Below are positions 27,816-35,510 of a stretch of 59,750 nt of DNA, in pieces. Both the position numbers and the translations under genes were made by a program. Under the pieces are notes generated by a model that did not search any database, was not told the origin of the DNA, and saw nothing but the letters and a program-made list of their open reading frames with translations. How positions within the stretch are numbered: the stretch's first letter is position 1; every line of letters begins with the position of its first letter. The DNA is taken from positions 1 to 59,750 of the forward strand of contig JAJTGY010000022.1 of the NCBI GenBank assembly GCA_021298015.1, written 5' to 3'. Source of the stretch: Flammeovirgaceae bacterium (GTDB lineage Bacteria > Bacteroidota > Bacteroidia > Cytophagales > Cyclobacteriaceae).

Positions 27816-27845
27816 CAAAGATAGGTGAAGGCTCAAAATATCAAA
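27816..27845 (-). promoter_or_regulatory. hppA promoter, Bacteroidota type
   Basis: On the minus strand TTTG (27845-27842), an 18-base spacer and TATCTTTG (27823-27816): a full match to the -33/-7 consensus at normal spacing. Transcription would start near 27809, giving a leader of about 55 bases. The -33 box touches the stop codon of the upstream gene. Confidence 0.7.
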
Positions 27846-28248
27846 ATCTGGCCGATTTTACCTCGTTTTCGCCTCCTAACCGGCCAAAAAGGTTTTGAAG
27901 AGCCGCCCAGAGTTTTTGTTTCAACTCCTTATTATCGGCCAGAGCCGCCAGGGGCGGGGCGTGAAGACAACGCGTGGTTCCGCGGCTTTGGATTTCGAGT
28001 TTCTCATCAAACCCCGGTGCAAACAACACCGCCTGTGCGGGCTGATCGTGATCCGGTAAGCCTTCCCAGGATCCTGCTTTGATGACCCGCACGGTCTCGG
28101 GAGCCCGTTTCAATGCCGCAAGTATCTTGTACAACTGCTCCTGATCCGAACGCGGCATGTGGGCCCAGTTCTCCGGCACCAAAATGACGTCCAAAGCCGG
28201 AAAGAAGTAGATGTCTTCAGGAACAAGAAATGCCTGCATGCTTTCCAT
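27841..28248 (-). CDS. Hypothetical protein, coupled to thioesterase gene
   Basis: A 135-residue soluble protein that I do not recognise. It starts ESMQAFLVPEDIYFFPALDV, continues with a helix DQEQLYKILAALKRAPETVR and strand VRVIKAGSW, and has VLFAPGFDEKLEI and a C-terminal helix ELKQKLWAALQNLFGRL. The strand-helix-strand layout is loosely like small DNA polymerase III accessory (psi-like) proteins, but no diagnostic residue supports that. ATG 28248 is used; a GTG at 28254 overlaps the upstream TGA (GTGA). The close spacing implies an operon with the thioesterase gene. Confidence 0.6.
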   Translation of the reverse strand: MESMQAFLVPEDIYFFPALDVILVPENWAHMPRSDQEQLYKILAALKRAPETVRVIKAGSWEGLPDHDQPAQAVLFAPGFDEKLEIQSRGTTRCLHAPPLAALADNKELKQKLWAALQNLFGRLGGENEVKSARF

Positions 28249-28250
28249 TC

Positions 28251-28772
28251 TCACTTAATCTCAAAAATAGATTTTAGCTCGTTGGCTTCGGAGGGCTTCA
28301 TACGGCCCGCCAAAATCAAGCGCAACTGGCGCCTACGAAGTGCACCCTCATACAGCGCTTTCTCCTCTTCGTTAGTAGTTTCAATTTCCGGAACATCAAT
28401 CGGTCGGCCGCTTTGGTCAACGGCTACAAAAGTGAAGTAGGCGCTGTTGCTCTCGATCTTTTTTCCACTCGGTACATCTTCGGCTTCCACATCAATGCGC
28501 ACTTCCATCGAAGAACTGAACGCGCGCGTGACACTGGCTTTGAGCGTCACGACATGACCCAGCATGATGGGGTGCCGGAACGAGATGTTGTCGACCGATG
28601 CCGTAACGACAATCCGGTTCGAATGCTTTTGGGCGGATATGGCCGATACGATGTCCATCCAGTGCATGAGGCGGCCACCCATCAGGTTATTGAGTGTGTT
28701 GGTATCGTTGGGTAAAACCAACTCGGTCATGCTGACCAGGGATTCCTGAGGTGTTTTCTTTTTGCGGGACAC
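28251..28772 (-). CDS. Acyl-CoA thioesterase, hotdog fold
   Basis: A 173-residue thioesterase of the YciA/BACH group, which releases CoA from acyl-CoA in the cytoplasm. The family segment MTELVLPNDTNTLNNLMGGR contains the catalytic Asn/Asp region, followed by LMHWMDIVSAISAQKHSN, VVTASVDNISFRHPIMLGHV and a conserved late strand SAYFTFVAVDQSGRP. The start is GTG at 28772, which gives the usual short N-terminal lead before MTELV. It is divergent from the thr operon; the thr -33 box lies within its first codons. Confidence 0.88.
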   Translation of the reverse strand: MSRKKKTPQESLVSMTELVLPNDTNTLNNLMGGRLMHWMDIVSAISAQKHSNRIVVTASVDNISFRHPIMLGHVVTLKASVTRAFSSSMEVRIDVEAEDVPSGKKIESNSAYFTFVAVDQSGRPIDVPEIETTNEEEKALYEGALRRRQLRLILAGRMKPSEANELKSIFEIK

Positions 28773-28793
28773 GGCTACTGAATGTTAGTTTTG
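28761..28793 (+). promoter_or_regulatory. thr operon promoter, Bacteroidota type
   Basis: TTTG (28761-28764), a 21-base spacer and TAGTTTTG (28786-28793) match the -33/-7 consensus. Predicted start near 28800, about 60 bases before the leader peptide and 190 before thrA. It overlaps the 5' end of the divergent thioesterase gene. Confidence 0.65.
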
Positions 28794-28861
28794 TTTTTGC
28801 AGCAGTAAAATTCATAAATTAATTTGTAAAGCCCGATAAACTCAGGCATTATTGCATCGTC

Positions 28862-28933
28862 ATGTATTTATCACGCACCTTTTTTGCTTTTATAATCACC
28901 CGTTACTCAACCACTACGGGGTGGCGCCCATAG
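28862..28933 (+). CDS. Candidate thr operon leader peptide
   Basis: A 23-codon ORF encoding MYLSRTFFAFIITRYSTTTG plus WRP, located between the thr promoter and thrA. It holds five Thr codons and two Ile codons, clustered as ATA-ATC-ACC (28892-28900) and ACC-ACT-ACG (28910-28918). The second cluster ends where an attenuator-like structure begins. This is the layout of Thr/Ile-responsive attenuators such as thrL of enterobacteria. It is a prediction from composition and position; no Shine-Dalgarno sequence is seen, as expected here. Confidence 0.6.
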   Translation: MYLSRTFFAFIITRYSTTTGWRP

Positions 28934-28959
28934 TAGCTTATCATCCCATTCATTTTTTT
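28914..28959 (+). terminator. Candidate thr attenuator
   Basis: GGGGTG (28918-28923) can pair with CATCCC (28942-28947), followed by ATTCA and seven T (28953-28959). An exclusive alternative pairs CTACGGG (28914-28920) with CCC (28927-28929) plus GTAG (28933-28936). The two share the G-run, as in terminator/antiterminator switches. The stem is weak and the T-run is five bases away, so confidence is moderate. Confidence 0.45.
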
Positions 28960-28986
28960 CTCTCTTTTCAAATCATAACGTGATGT

Positions 28987-31443
28987 ATGCGTGTTCTAAA
29001 ATTTGGTGGCTCATCGGTGGCTACCCCGGAGCGAATCCAATCTGTCATTGAAATAGTTCGTCCCCAGTTGGCAAATGGTCCGTTTGCCTTGGTGTTTTCA
29101 GCATTTGGCGGAGTTACTGATCAATTGATTCAGGTCAGTGGATGGGCACTGCAAGGTGACACCGGTTATCTGTCGTTGCTTCGCCAAGTCGAAGAACGGC
29201 ATATTCAAGCCGTAAAAGCGCTGGTGGCAGTACAGAAGCAAAGTCCGGTATTAGCACAAGTCAAGTCGATGTTGAATGAACTCGAAGATGTCCTTCATGG
29301 CATTTACCTAGTGCGCGAACGTACAGAACGTACGCTTGACTTTGTAATGAGTTTTGGTGAGCGCCTTTCGGCCTATATTATCTCACAGGCCTTGATCAGC
29401 GGGGATGTTGCATGTGAATTTTTGGATGCCCGAGCGATAATTCGCACCGATAATCAGTTTGGTCACGCCCGTGTTGATTTCATGACTACCAATAATCTTA
29501 TTGCCGATCATTTCAAAAGCCATCCCGCACTTCAGGTGGCGACCGGGTTTATTGCATCTTCCTCGCAAAATGAGACCACCACGCTGGGTCGCAGCGGTTC
29601 AGATTACACAGCAGCGATATTGGCCGGAGCCCTTCAGGCAACATCACTCGAGATCTGGACCGATGTCGATGGAATGATGACGGCCGATCCCCGCAAAGTA
29701 AAAAAGGCATTTACCGTACCGGAGATGACCTATCAGGAGGCAATGGAGCTATCGCATTTTGGAGCGAAAGTTGTCTTCCCGGCAACCATGCAGCCCGCCA
29801 TGCTGAATCAGATACCCATTTGGGTAAAGAACACGTTTAACCCCAGTTTTCCAGGAACAAAGATTAGTGCGGCCGGTAATGGAAAGGACTTGCTGATCAA
29901 AGGCATTTCGTCCATGGGTAATGTGAGTTTGCTCAGCGTGGAAGGCACCGGGCTGCAGGGCGTGGTAGGGGTCTCTATGCGTTTGTTTACAGCCCTGGCC
30001 CGAGAAAGAGTGAACGTGGTCTTGATCAGCCAGGCATCAAGTGAACATTCCATTTGCTTTGCAGTTGAACGAAAAGATGAGGAGTTGGCGAGGTGGGCGA
30101 TTGAAAAGGAATTTCACCACGAGATCTCCGGACATGAGATGGGTTCGGTACAGGTTGAATGTGACCTGGCGATTGTGGCCATTGTAGGGCAAAACATGAA
30201 GCACAATCCGGGCACGAGCGGGCGCATGTTTCAGGCTCTTGGGCGCAGTGGCATCAATGTATTTGCGATTGCACAGGGTTCTTCAGAGTTGAACATTTCG
30301 GCTGTCATTCATCAGCAGGATGTGGCAAAGGCATTGAATACGCTACACGAAGCTTTTTTTCTTTCTGATAGGCGGGTCGTAAACCTGTTTTTGGCAGGTA
30401 ACGGGCTAATCGGGCGAGAGTTGCTGGGCATGATTGCACAGGAGTATACTGCCCTGGCACGCGAACATTTGCTGGAGGTGAATGTGGTGGCTGTTGCCAA
30501 TTCGCGCAAAATGTGGTTTGATGAAAACGGACTGAACCCCATCGAAGCGGCCACCCGATTGGCTGAGCGTGGCGAACCAATGGATCAGGAGCTGTTTTTT
30601 CAGCGCTTGCTACAGTTAAATCTCACCAACAGTATTTTTGTTGACTGCACGAATAGTGAAGAAATTACCGAGAACTATGAGACGATGTTGGCAGCCAGCA
30701 TCTCGATTGTAACACCCAATAAGAAAGCCAATTCAGGGAGACAGGAAAAATATAGAAAGCTGAAGAGCACGGCTTTCAAACGAGGCGCTCGCTTTCTTTA
30801 CGAAACCAATGTGGGGGCCGGGCTACCCGTACTCAATACCTTGCACGATCTGCTCATTAGTGGTGATCGGGTTATTCGCATAGAGGCGGTATTGAGCGGC
30901 ACGATGAACTATATTTTCAGTTCATTCACCGGGAGCGAAAAGTTCAGCGCCATCGTTCGGCAGGCCAAGGAGAAAGGGTATACTGAACCCGATCCACGCG
31001 AGGATTTGAATGGCCGGGATGTGGCCCGCAAAATTCTGATCCTTGCACGCGAGGCTGGGGAGACCATCGAGTTATCGGATGTTCAGGTTCAGAGCATGGT
31101 GCCAGACGATTGCGCACAAGCTGCCTCGGTCGAGGAGTTTTTGAGCCGTTTATCAGCGCACGATGACCACTTCGAAAAGCTTCGGGCTACTGCGGAAGCG
31201 GTTGGAAAAAAACTTCGTTTTATGGCGGTGTACGAATGCGGTGCGGCTCGTGTCGAACTGGCCAGCGTGGGTAGTGATCATCCCTTTTTTACGCTTCAAG
31301 GAAGCGATAACATCATTTTGCTCACGACTGAGCGTTACCACGACAGGCCTATGGTCATCCGCGGCCCCGGAGCGGGGGCTGGCGTTACCGCTGCTGGTGT
31401 TTTTGCCGATATCATTCGGATTGGAAATTATGCTGTGCGATGA
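28987..31443 (+). CDS. thrA: Bifunctional aspartate kinase / homoserine dehydrogenase I
   Basis: An 818-residue fusion enzyme that catalyses the first and third steps from aspartate to threonine. The aspartokinase domain begins RVLKFGGSSVATPERI and has FGERLSAYI and TTTLGRSGSDYTAAI. Two ACT domains (VSLLSVEGTGLQGVVGVSMR; AIVAIVGQNMKHNPGTSGRM) bind the feedback inhibitor. The dehydrogenase domain begins NLFLAGNGLIGRELLGMIAQ (NAD(P) loop), with TPNKKANSG and GAGLPVLNTLHDLLISGD (homoserine site). It is the first structural gene of thrABC, with ATGA overlaps throughout, behind a candidate leader peptide. Confidence 0.96.
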   Translation: MRVLKFGGSSVATPERIQSVIEIVRPQLANGPFALVFSAFGGVTDQLIQVSGWALQGDTGYLSLLRQVEERHIQAVKALVAVQKQSPVLAQVKSMLNELEDVLHGIYLVRERTERTLDFVMSFGERLSAYIISQALISGDVACEFLDARAIIRTDNQFGHARVDFMTTNNLIADHFKSHPALQVATGFIASSSQNETTTLGRSGSDYTAAILAGALQATSLEIWTDVDGMMTADPRKVKKAFTVPEMTYQEAMELSHFGAKVVFPATMQPAMLNQIPIWVKNTFNPSFPGTKISAAGNGKDLLIKGISSMGNVSLLSVEGTGLQGVVGVSMRLFTALARERVNVVLISQASSEHSICFAVERKDEELARWAIEKEFHHEISGHEMGSVQVECDLAIVAIVGQNMKHNPGTSGRMFQALGRSGINVFAIAQGSSELNISAVIHQQDVAKALNTLHEAFFLSDRRVVNLFLAGNGLIGRELLGMIAQEYTALAREHLLEVNVVAVANSRKMWFDENGLNPIEAATRLAERGEPMDQELFFQRLLQLNLTNSIFVDCTNSEEITENYETMLAASISIVTPNKKANSGRQEKYRKLKSTAFKRGARFLYETNVGAGLPVLNTLHDLLISGDRVIRIEAVLSGTMNYIFSSFTGSEKFSAIVRQAKEKGYTEPDPREDLNGRDVARKILILAREAGETIELSDVQVQSMVPDDCAQAASVEEFLSRLSAHDDHFEKLRATAEAVGKKLRFMAVYECGAARVELASVGSDHPFFTLQGSDNIILLTTERYHDRPMVIRGPGAGAGVTAAGVFADIIRIGNYAVR

Positions 31444-32369
31444 AGCAGATTAAGGCAATAGCTCCGGCCACGGTGGCCAATGTCTCATGCGGGTTCGATG
31501 TTCTGGGCTTTGCCGTAGCGGCACCTTGCGATGAAGTGATCGTAACGCTTACTGCCAAACCGGGTATAGTGGTAGCCCGCATTACCGGAGATGGAGGCCG
31601 GTTGCCAACCGATAGCCAACGAAATACAGCCAGTGTTGCCATCCAATCCTTGATCCAGACGTTAGGCTACACCGGAGGTGTTGAGGTGGAGTTGATCAAA
31701 AAACTGCCTTTGGGCAGCGGCATGGGATCCAGTGCTGCCAGTGCCGCAGCTGCGTTGGTAGCCATCAATCAGCTGCTTGGCAACCCGGTTTCGCGCGAAG
31801 AACTGGTGCCACACGCCATGGAAGCCGAGCGGATAGCCTGTGGGTCGGCCCATGCCGACAATGTGGCTCCCTCCATTCTGGGCGGCTTTGTGTTAATACG
31901 GGAGTGTGATCCACTGGATGTAGTACGCGTGCCCTTGAAAGCAAAACTTTTTGCCACGCTTGTTCATCCGCATATCGAACTTAGAACCGAAGATGCCAGG
32001 CGCGTGCTAAAGCCAACCGTATCGAGAAAAGACGCCATCCGGCAAAACGGAAATGTGGCAGGGCTAATGGTTGGCTTGATGATCGCAGATTATGAGTTGA
32101 TCAGTCGGTCGTTACAGGATCTCATTGCCGAGCCTGTGCGTTCAGTATTCATACCGGGTTTTGAACGTATGAAGCAATTGGCAAAGGACGCGGGTGCGTT
32201 GGGTTGCGGAATATCGGGCTCGGGCCCAACGTTGTATGCGCTAAGCGTCTCGGAAGAAGTGGGGCAACGCATAGGGGAGGTACAAGCCAGCGAATTCAGA
32301 AGCATGAACCTGGCTAGCGATATCTATGTATCGGAAATCAACTACCAGGGGGCAACCTGTGTGAAATGA
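31440..32369 (+). CDS. thrB: Homoserine kinase
   Basis: A 309-residue GHMP kinase that phosphorylates homoserine. N-terminal segment KAIAPATVANVSCGFDVLGF is the GHMP motif 1, and the ATP loop is LPLGSGMGSSAASAAAALVA. Motif 3 is GCGISGSGPTLYAL. The ATG overlaps the thrA stop by four bases (ATGA), and its stop overlaps thrC in the same way, so translation is coupled along the operon. Confidence 0.95.
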   Translation: MKQIKAIAPATVANVSCGFDVLGFAVAAPCDEVIVTLTAKPGIVVARITGDGGRLPTDSQRNTASVAIQSLIQTLGYTGGVEVELIKKLPLGSGMGSSAASAAAALVAINQLLGNPVSREELVPHAMEAERIACGSAHADNVAPSILGGFVLIRECDPLDVVRVPLKAKLFATLVHPHIELRTEDARRVLKPTVSRKDAIRQNGNVAGLMVGLMIADYELISRSLQDLIAEPVRSVFIPGFERMKQLAKDAGALGCGISGSGPTLYALSVSEEVGQRIGEVQASEFRSMNLASDIYVSEINYQGATCVK

Positions 32370-33658
32370 AATTTTACAGTACCAAAAATTCCAAGCTGCG
32401 CATTTCGCTTAGGGAGGCCGTGTTGCACGGCCAACCAGCAGATGGCGGATTGTACATGCCCGAACGCATCCCGGTTCTACCCCAAGACTTTTTCAGATCG
32501 CTGCCGACCCTTTCTTTTTCTGAAATTGGGTTTGAGGTCGCTCATGCCCTGCTAGGAGACGATTTATCCAACGCTGAATTACATGATCTGACGGAACACA
32601 CCCTTACGTTTCCGGCACCAGTGGTGGAGGTGGAGCCTAACCTCTATTCCCTGGAACTTTTTCATGGGCCCACCCTGGCATTCAAAGATTTTGGCGCGCG
32701 GTTTCTGGCGTGGCTGGTGGGGTACTTTGCCCGGCAAGAGCGCAGGGAGATCACGATTCTGGTGGCTACTTCGGGCGATACCGGAGGTGCCGTGGCCCAA
32801 GCATTTTTTCAAATTCCGGGTACACGTGTGGTCGTGCTCTATCCGCGCGGGCGAGTGAGTCTGCTGCAGGAGAAGCAGTTCGCCACGCTGGGTGCTAACA
32901 TTACAGCGTTGGAAGTGGATGGCTCCTTCGATGATTGTCAGAGGCTGGTGAAGCAAGCTTTCGCGGATATTCAAATTCGGCAGGAGGTCTTCCTGACATC
33001 AGCCAACTCGATTAATATCGCGCGGCTGATTCCGCAAATGTTTTACTACTTCCGGGGATACGCCCAGGTGCAAGAACGAAAACAACCCGTGGTATTCTCA
33101 GTACCGAGCGGAAACTTTGGCAACCTGACAGCCGGCTCGATGGCGCAGCGCATGGGCCTCCCGGTCCATCATTTTCTGGCAGCCACCAATGCCAATGATG
33201 TCGTTCCGGAGTATTTGCGGGCCGGCACATTTAACCCCCGACCCTCAAAAGCCACCATCAGCAATGCCATGGACGTTGGTAACCCCAGTAATTTTGCCCG
33301 CATGCTGGCACTATTCAATCACAATCATGCGACCATGGCCCATTGCATGACCGGCTATCGGTTCACCGATGAGCAAACCCGGAGCGCTCTGCGGGATGTT
33401 TATTCGCGAACCGGCTACGTTTTGGATCCGCACGGTGCAATAGGTTATCTGGCAGCGCACGATTATCAATCAAAAAATAAGAACTGTGTTTCTGTATTTT
33501 TGGAGACCGCGCATCCGGGCAAGTTCAGGGAGGTTGTGGAACCGGAGATCGCTTCTGAGATTGCCGTGCCTGAACGCTTAAGCGATTACCAGTTTATTGA
33601 GAAAAAATCGACTGCGATCGGGAATTCGTTAAATCATTTACGAGAATTCGTTCGTTGA
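32366..33658 (+). CDS. thrC: Threonine synthase
   Basis: A 430-residue PLP enzyme that converts O-phosphohomoserine to threonine. The PLP-Lys lies in GPTLAFKDFGARF. Other family parts are VATSGDTGGAVAQAF, the phosphate loop region SVPSGNFGNLTAGSMAQRM, and NAMDVGNPSNFARM. The short N-terminal domain (FYSTKNSKLRISLREAVLHG) fits the class I bacterial type. It ends five bases from the convergent small ORF; no clear terminator was seen in that gap. Confidence 0.95.
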   Translation: MKFYSTKNSKLRISLREAVLHGQPADGGLYMPERIPVLPQDFFRSLPTLSFSEIGFEVAHALLGDDLSNAELHDLTEHTLTFPAPVVEVEPNLYSLELFHGPTLAFKDFGARFLAWLVGYFARQERREITILVATSGDTGGAVAQAFFQIPGTRVVVLYPRGRVSLLQEKQFATLGANITALEVDGSFDDCQRLVKQAFADIQIRQEVFLTSANSINIARLIPQMFYYFRGYAQVQERKQPVVFSVPSGNFGNLTAGSMAQRMGLPVHHFLAATNANDVVPEYLRAGTFNPRPSKATISNAMDVGNPSNFARMLALFNHNHATMAHCMTGYRFTDEQTRSALRDVYSRTGYVLDPHGAIGYLAAHDYQSKNKNCVSVFLETAHPGKFREVVEPEIASEIAVPERLSDYQFIEKKSTAIGNSLNHLREFVR

Positions 33659-33662
33659 TACC

Positions 33663-33833
33663 TTAAATCAACGATATCTTTTGACAAGCCAATGGTTGAA
33701 GGCACTTAATGCACCCATTGCCAAACCATAGACCGGGATCGCGAGTTAATGAACCACCGGTTTTGTACAGGTATTCTTTGAAAACGAAAATCGATAAGCC
33801 AAACGCTGCGCCCGGAAGATTCAGCCGAACCAT
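33663..33833 (-). CDS. Small ORF coupled to pcm, function unknown
   Basis: A 56-residue ORF starting MVRLNLPGAAFGLSIFVFKE and ending with a Cys pair in IKCLQPLACQ. The ATG shares its first base with the pcm stop (TGATG at 33835-33831), a common sign of coupled translation. The first 25 residues are moderately hydrophobic. I do not recognise a family, and 56 codons open by chance is possible, so the call is weak. Confidence 0.35.
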   Translation of the reverse strand: MVRLNLPGAAFGLSIFVFKEYLYKTGGSLTRDPGLWFGNGCIKCLQPLACQKISLI

Positions 33834-34486
33834 CAGGCGCTTTTCCACCCCTTTTCACCCAGCAGGGGTACAAAGGCGAAATAGTCGAATTCCTCTTTGA
33901 TGAGTTTGCCCTTCACCTTTCGGATGCGAACCATCACTTGTCTCTCGCGGTCACCAACCGGAATCACCAGGATACCGCCTTCGGTTAGTTGGTCAGTGAG
34001 CGTTTCGGGCACCACTGGGGCACCCGCGGTTACCAGTATTTTGTCGTAGGGCGCTTTTGGCGGATACCCCTTGGAACCATCGCCAAACAGAAAAAAGGGA
34101 TTGTAACCCAGGTTAGGCAAAAAGGCGCGGGTGCCCTCGTATAGCTTTCGGTTGTACTCAATCGTGTAGACTGTGGCCCCCATCTCCAGCAATACGGCTG
34201 CCTGGTAGCCCGAGCCTGTGCCAATCTCCAGCACTTTATCCCCTCGCTTCACCTCCAGCTTTTCCGTTTGAAAAGCCACCGTGAAAGGCTGTGAGATGGT
34301 CTGCCCCTCGCCAATCGGAAACGCCTTGTCCTCGTAGGCGTGGTTGAGTAGGGCATCATCAAAAAAAACGTGCCGGGGCACCTTTCCGATGGCGCCTAAA
34401 ACGGCCTCGTCCCGAATGCCCTTTTCCCTCAATTTCTTAACCAGTTTGTTTCTTAAACCCCGCTCGCGATAACTGTCTGCTGTCAT
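33833..34486 (-). CDS. pcm: Protein-L-isoaspartate O-methyltransferase
   Basis: A 217-residue SAM-dependent methyltransferase that repairs isoaspartyl damage. Family motifs: VPRHVFFDDALLNHAYEDKA, then GEGQTISQPFTVAFQTE. SAM loop is VLEIGTGSGYQAAVLLEMGA, followed by VYTIEYNRKLYEGTRAFLP and the region YDKILVTAGAPVVPETLTDQ. The C-terminal part LVIPVGDRERQVMVRIRKV is also typical. ATG 34486 gives a short basic N-terminus; an ATG three codons earlier (34495) is equally possible. It is divergent from the metal-related operon. Confidence 0.92.
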   Translation of the reverse strand: MTADSYRERGLRNKLVKKLREKGIRDEAVLGAIGKVPRHVFFDDALLNHAYEDKAFPIGEGQTISQPFTVAFQTEKLEVKRGDKVLEIGTGSGYQAAVLLEMGATVYTIEYNRKLYEGTRAFLPNLGYNPFFLFGDGSKGYPPKAPYDKILVTAGAPVVPETLTDQLTEGGILVIPVGDRERQVMVRIRKVKGKLIKEEFDYFAFVPLLGEKGWKSA

Positions 34487-34601
34487 TGAATGCAAATTAT
34501 TTAAGTAACTGATAAATAATTGATTAGTGCCGCTTATTTAATAATTGAACTAAACATTTTCCACGTGCTGCCAATGCTAAAAAAAACCCAAATTTCAGCC
34601 G

Positions 34602-34618
34602 TTTCCAAAGTTTGGAAA
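34602..34618. promoter_or_regulatory. Perfect 8-bp palindrome, candidate operator
   Basis: TTTCCAAA (34602-34609), one base, TTTGGAAA (34611-34618). It lies 31 bases before the -7 box of the HYC_CC_PP gene, in the divergent region shared with pcm. Perfect dyads of this size suggest a dimeric regulator site; no regulator gene is adjacent. Confidence 0.5.
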
Positions 34619-34649
34619 TTTCTTATAGGAAAAGTGAAACCTTACGGCA

Positions 34650-34657
34650 TAATTTTG
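34650..34657 (+). promoter_or_regulatory. Probable -7 box of the HYC_CC_PP operon
   Basis: TAATTTTG matches TAnnTTTG, seven bases before the ATG at 34665, so the transcript would be leaderless or nearly so. No TTTG lies at normal -33 spacing, which is compatible with an activator-dependent promoter using the palindrome upstream. Confidence 0.4.
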
Positions 34658-34664
34658 GGTTCTC

Positions 34665-35075
34665 ATGAACACAGTGAAAAACTATTTTGCCATAGCGTTT
34701 GCCTGTGTTTACCTGACCCTAACAGTAGGAGTGGCCAAAACCACCCACTACTGTATGGGCAGGGATAAAGGTACCTCGTTTTTCACGTTTGCGGCCGCCA
34801 ATTGTGCCTGTTTTATGCCCGAAGGGCATACCATGCCTTGTTGCGAGGATAAGCATGACCTTGTGGTTTTGGAGGCTGACCAATCGGTGAGCCAAACGAT
34901 TTCCATAAACCCTTTGGTTCCGGTGCTGATTGAAGTCATGGAATGGCCGGTTTTAGCTGACACAGGCGAGGGTTTGGAGTCCACTGGTGATATTCATCTC
35001 CAGCCCGACCGACCGCCTCAAATTCCGCTTTTCAAAGTTTATTGCTCGCTCAAGTTGGATGCCGCGGTGAGTTGA
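34665..35075 (+). CDS. HYC_CC_PP family secreted protein
   Basis: A 136-residue Bacteroidota protein named for its motifs, all visible here: THYCMG after the signal segment (NYFAIAFACVYLTLTVGVA), the double Cys in MPCCEDKHD, and the Pro pair in DRPPQIPLFK. Additional Cys residues (NCACF; KVYC) suggest metal binding or disulfides. The family's function is unknown; it commonly accompanies TonB receptors and HMA proteins, as here, which hints at copper or another soft metal. A weak stem (GTTGAC 35071-35076 with GTCAAC 35110-35115) separates it from the next gene. Confidence 0.8.
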   Translation: MNTVKNYFAIAFACVYLTLTVGVAKTTHYCMGRDKGTSFFTFAAANCACFMPEGHTMPCCEDKHDLVVLEADQSVSQTISINPLVPVLIEVMEWPVLADTGEGLESTGDIHLQPDRPPQIPLFKVYCSLKLDAAVS

Positions 35076-35133
35076 CTTGCACCCCTTCGGTGTATTCGTT
35101 TTTTTATTCGTCAACTTAACTTCGTCAAACATC

Positions 35134-35493
35134 ATGAAATCAAATAATGTTTTTTTCTTTTTTCTTTTTGCTGCGTCTACCGTTGCCGTTGCCCAGGGCA
35201 AAGTTCAGAAAGCCACGATTACGGTGTATGGCAATTGCACCATGTGTAAGAACCGTATTGAACAAGCTTTGGACAACAAGGGAATTAAACAGGCCGTTTG
35301 GAGCCCGAAGACCAAGAAACTTGAGGTAGTTTACGTGCCCTCAAAGATCACCGAGCAGCAGATCCATGAGATTGTCGCGTCAGTCGGCCACGACACGGAC
35401 AAAGTGAAGGCAAAAGATGAGGTCTATTCAGAACTACCGTTCTGTTGCCTGTATCGCGACCACGATCATAGTGGCATGAAGGACAATCGCTAA
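35134..35493 (+). CDS. Secreted HMA-domain protein (metal-binding, CopZ-like)
   Basis: A 119-residue protein: signal peptide (KSNNVFFFFLFAASTVAVAQ), then a heavy-metal-associated domain with the metal loop GNCTMCKNRIEQAL (CxxC variant) and the helix/strand ending ITEQQIHEIVASVGHDTDKV. A tail with Cys and His (PFCCLYRDHDHSG) may add ligands. The signal peptide places it in the periplasm, unlike cytoplasmic CopZ. Position between a Cys-rich protein and a TonB receptor suggests a metal relay; copper is a guess. ATG 35134 is chosen because an earlier start would put residues before the signal peptide. Confidence 0.88.
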   Translation: MKSNNVFFFFLFAASTVAVAQGKVQKATITVYGNCTMCKNRIEQALDNKGIKQAVWSPKTKKLEVVYVPSKITEQQIHEIVASVGHDTDKVKAKDEVYSELPFCCLYRDHDHSGMKDNR

Positions 35494-35510
35494 ACGCAAC
35501 CTTTACCATT

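Noticed and set aside
35070-35116. Inverted repeat AGTTGAC/GTCAACT between the HYC_CC_PP and HMA genes as a terminator
   Set aside because: The arms enclose a long internal loop and no T-run follows the right arm. The inner GCACC/GGTGT stem is too weak to call.
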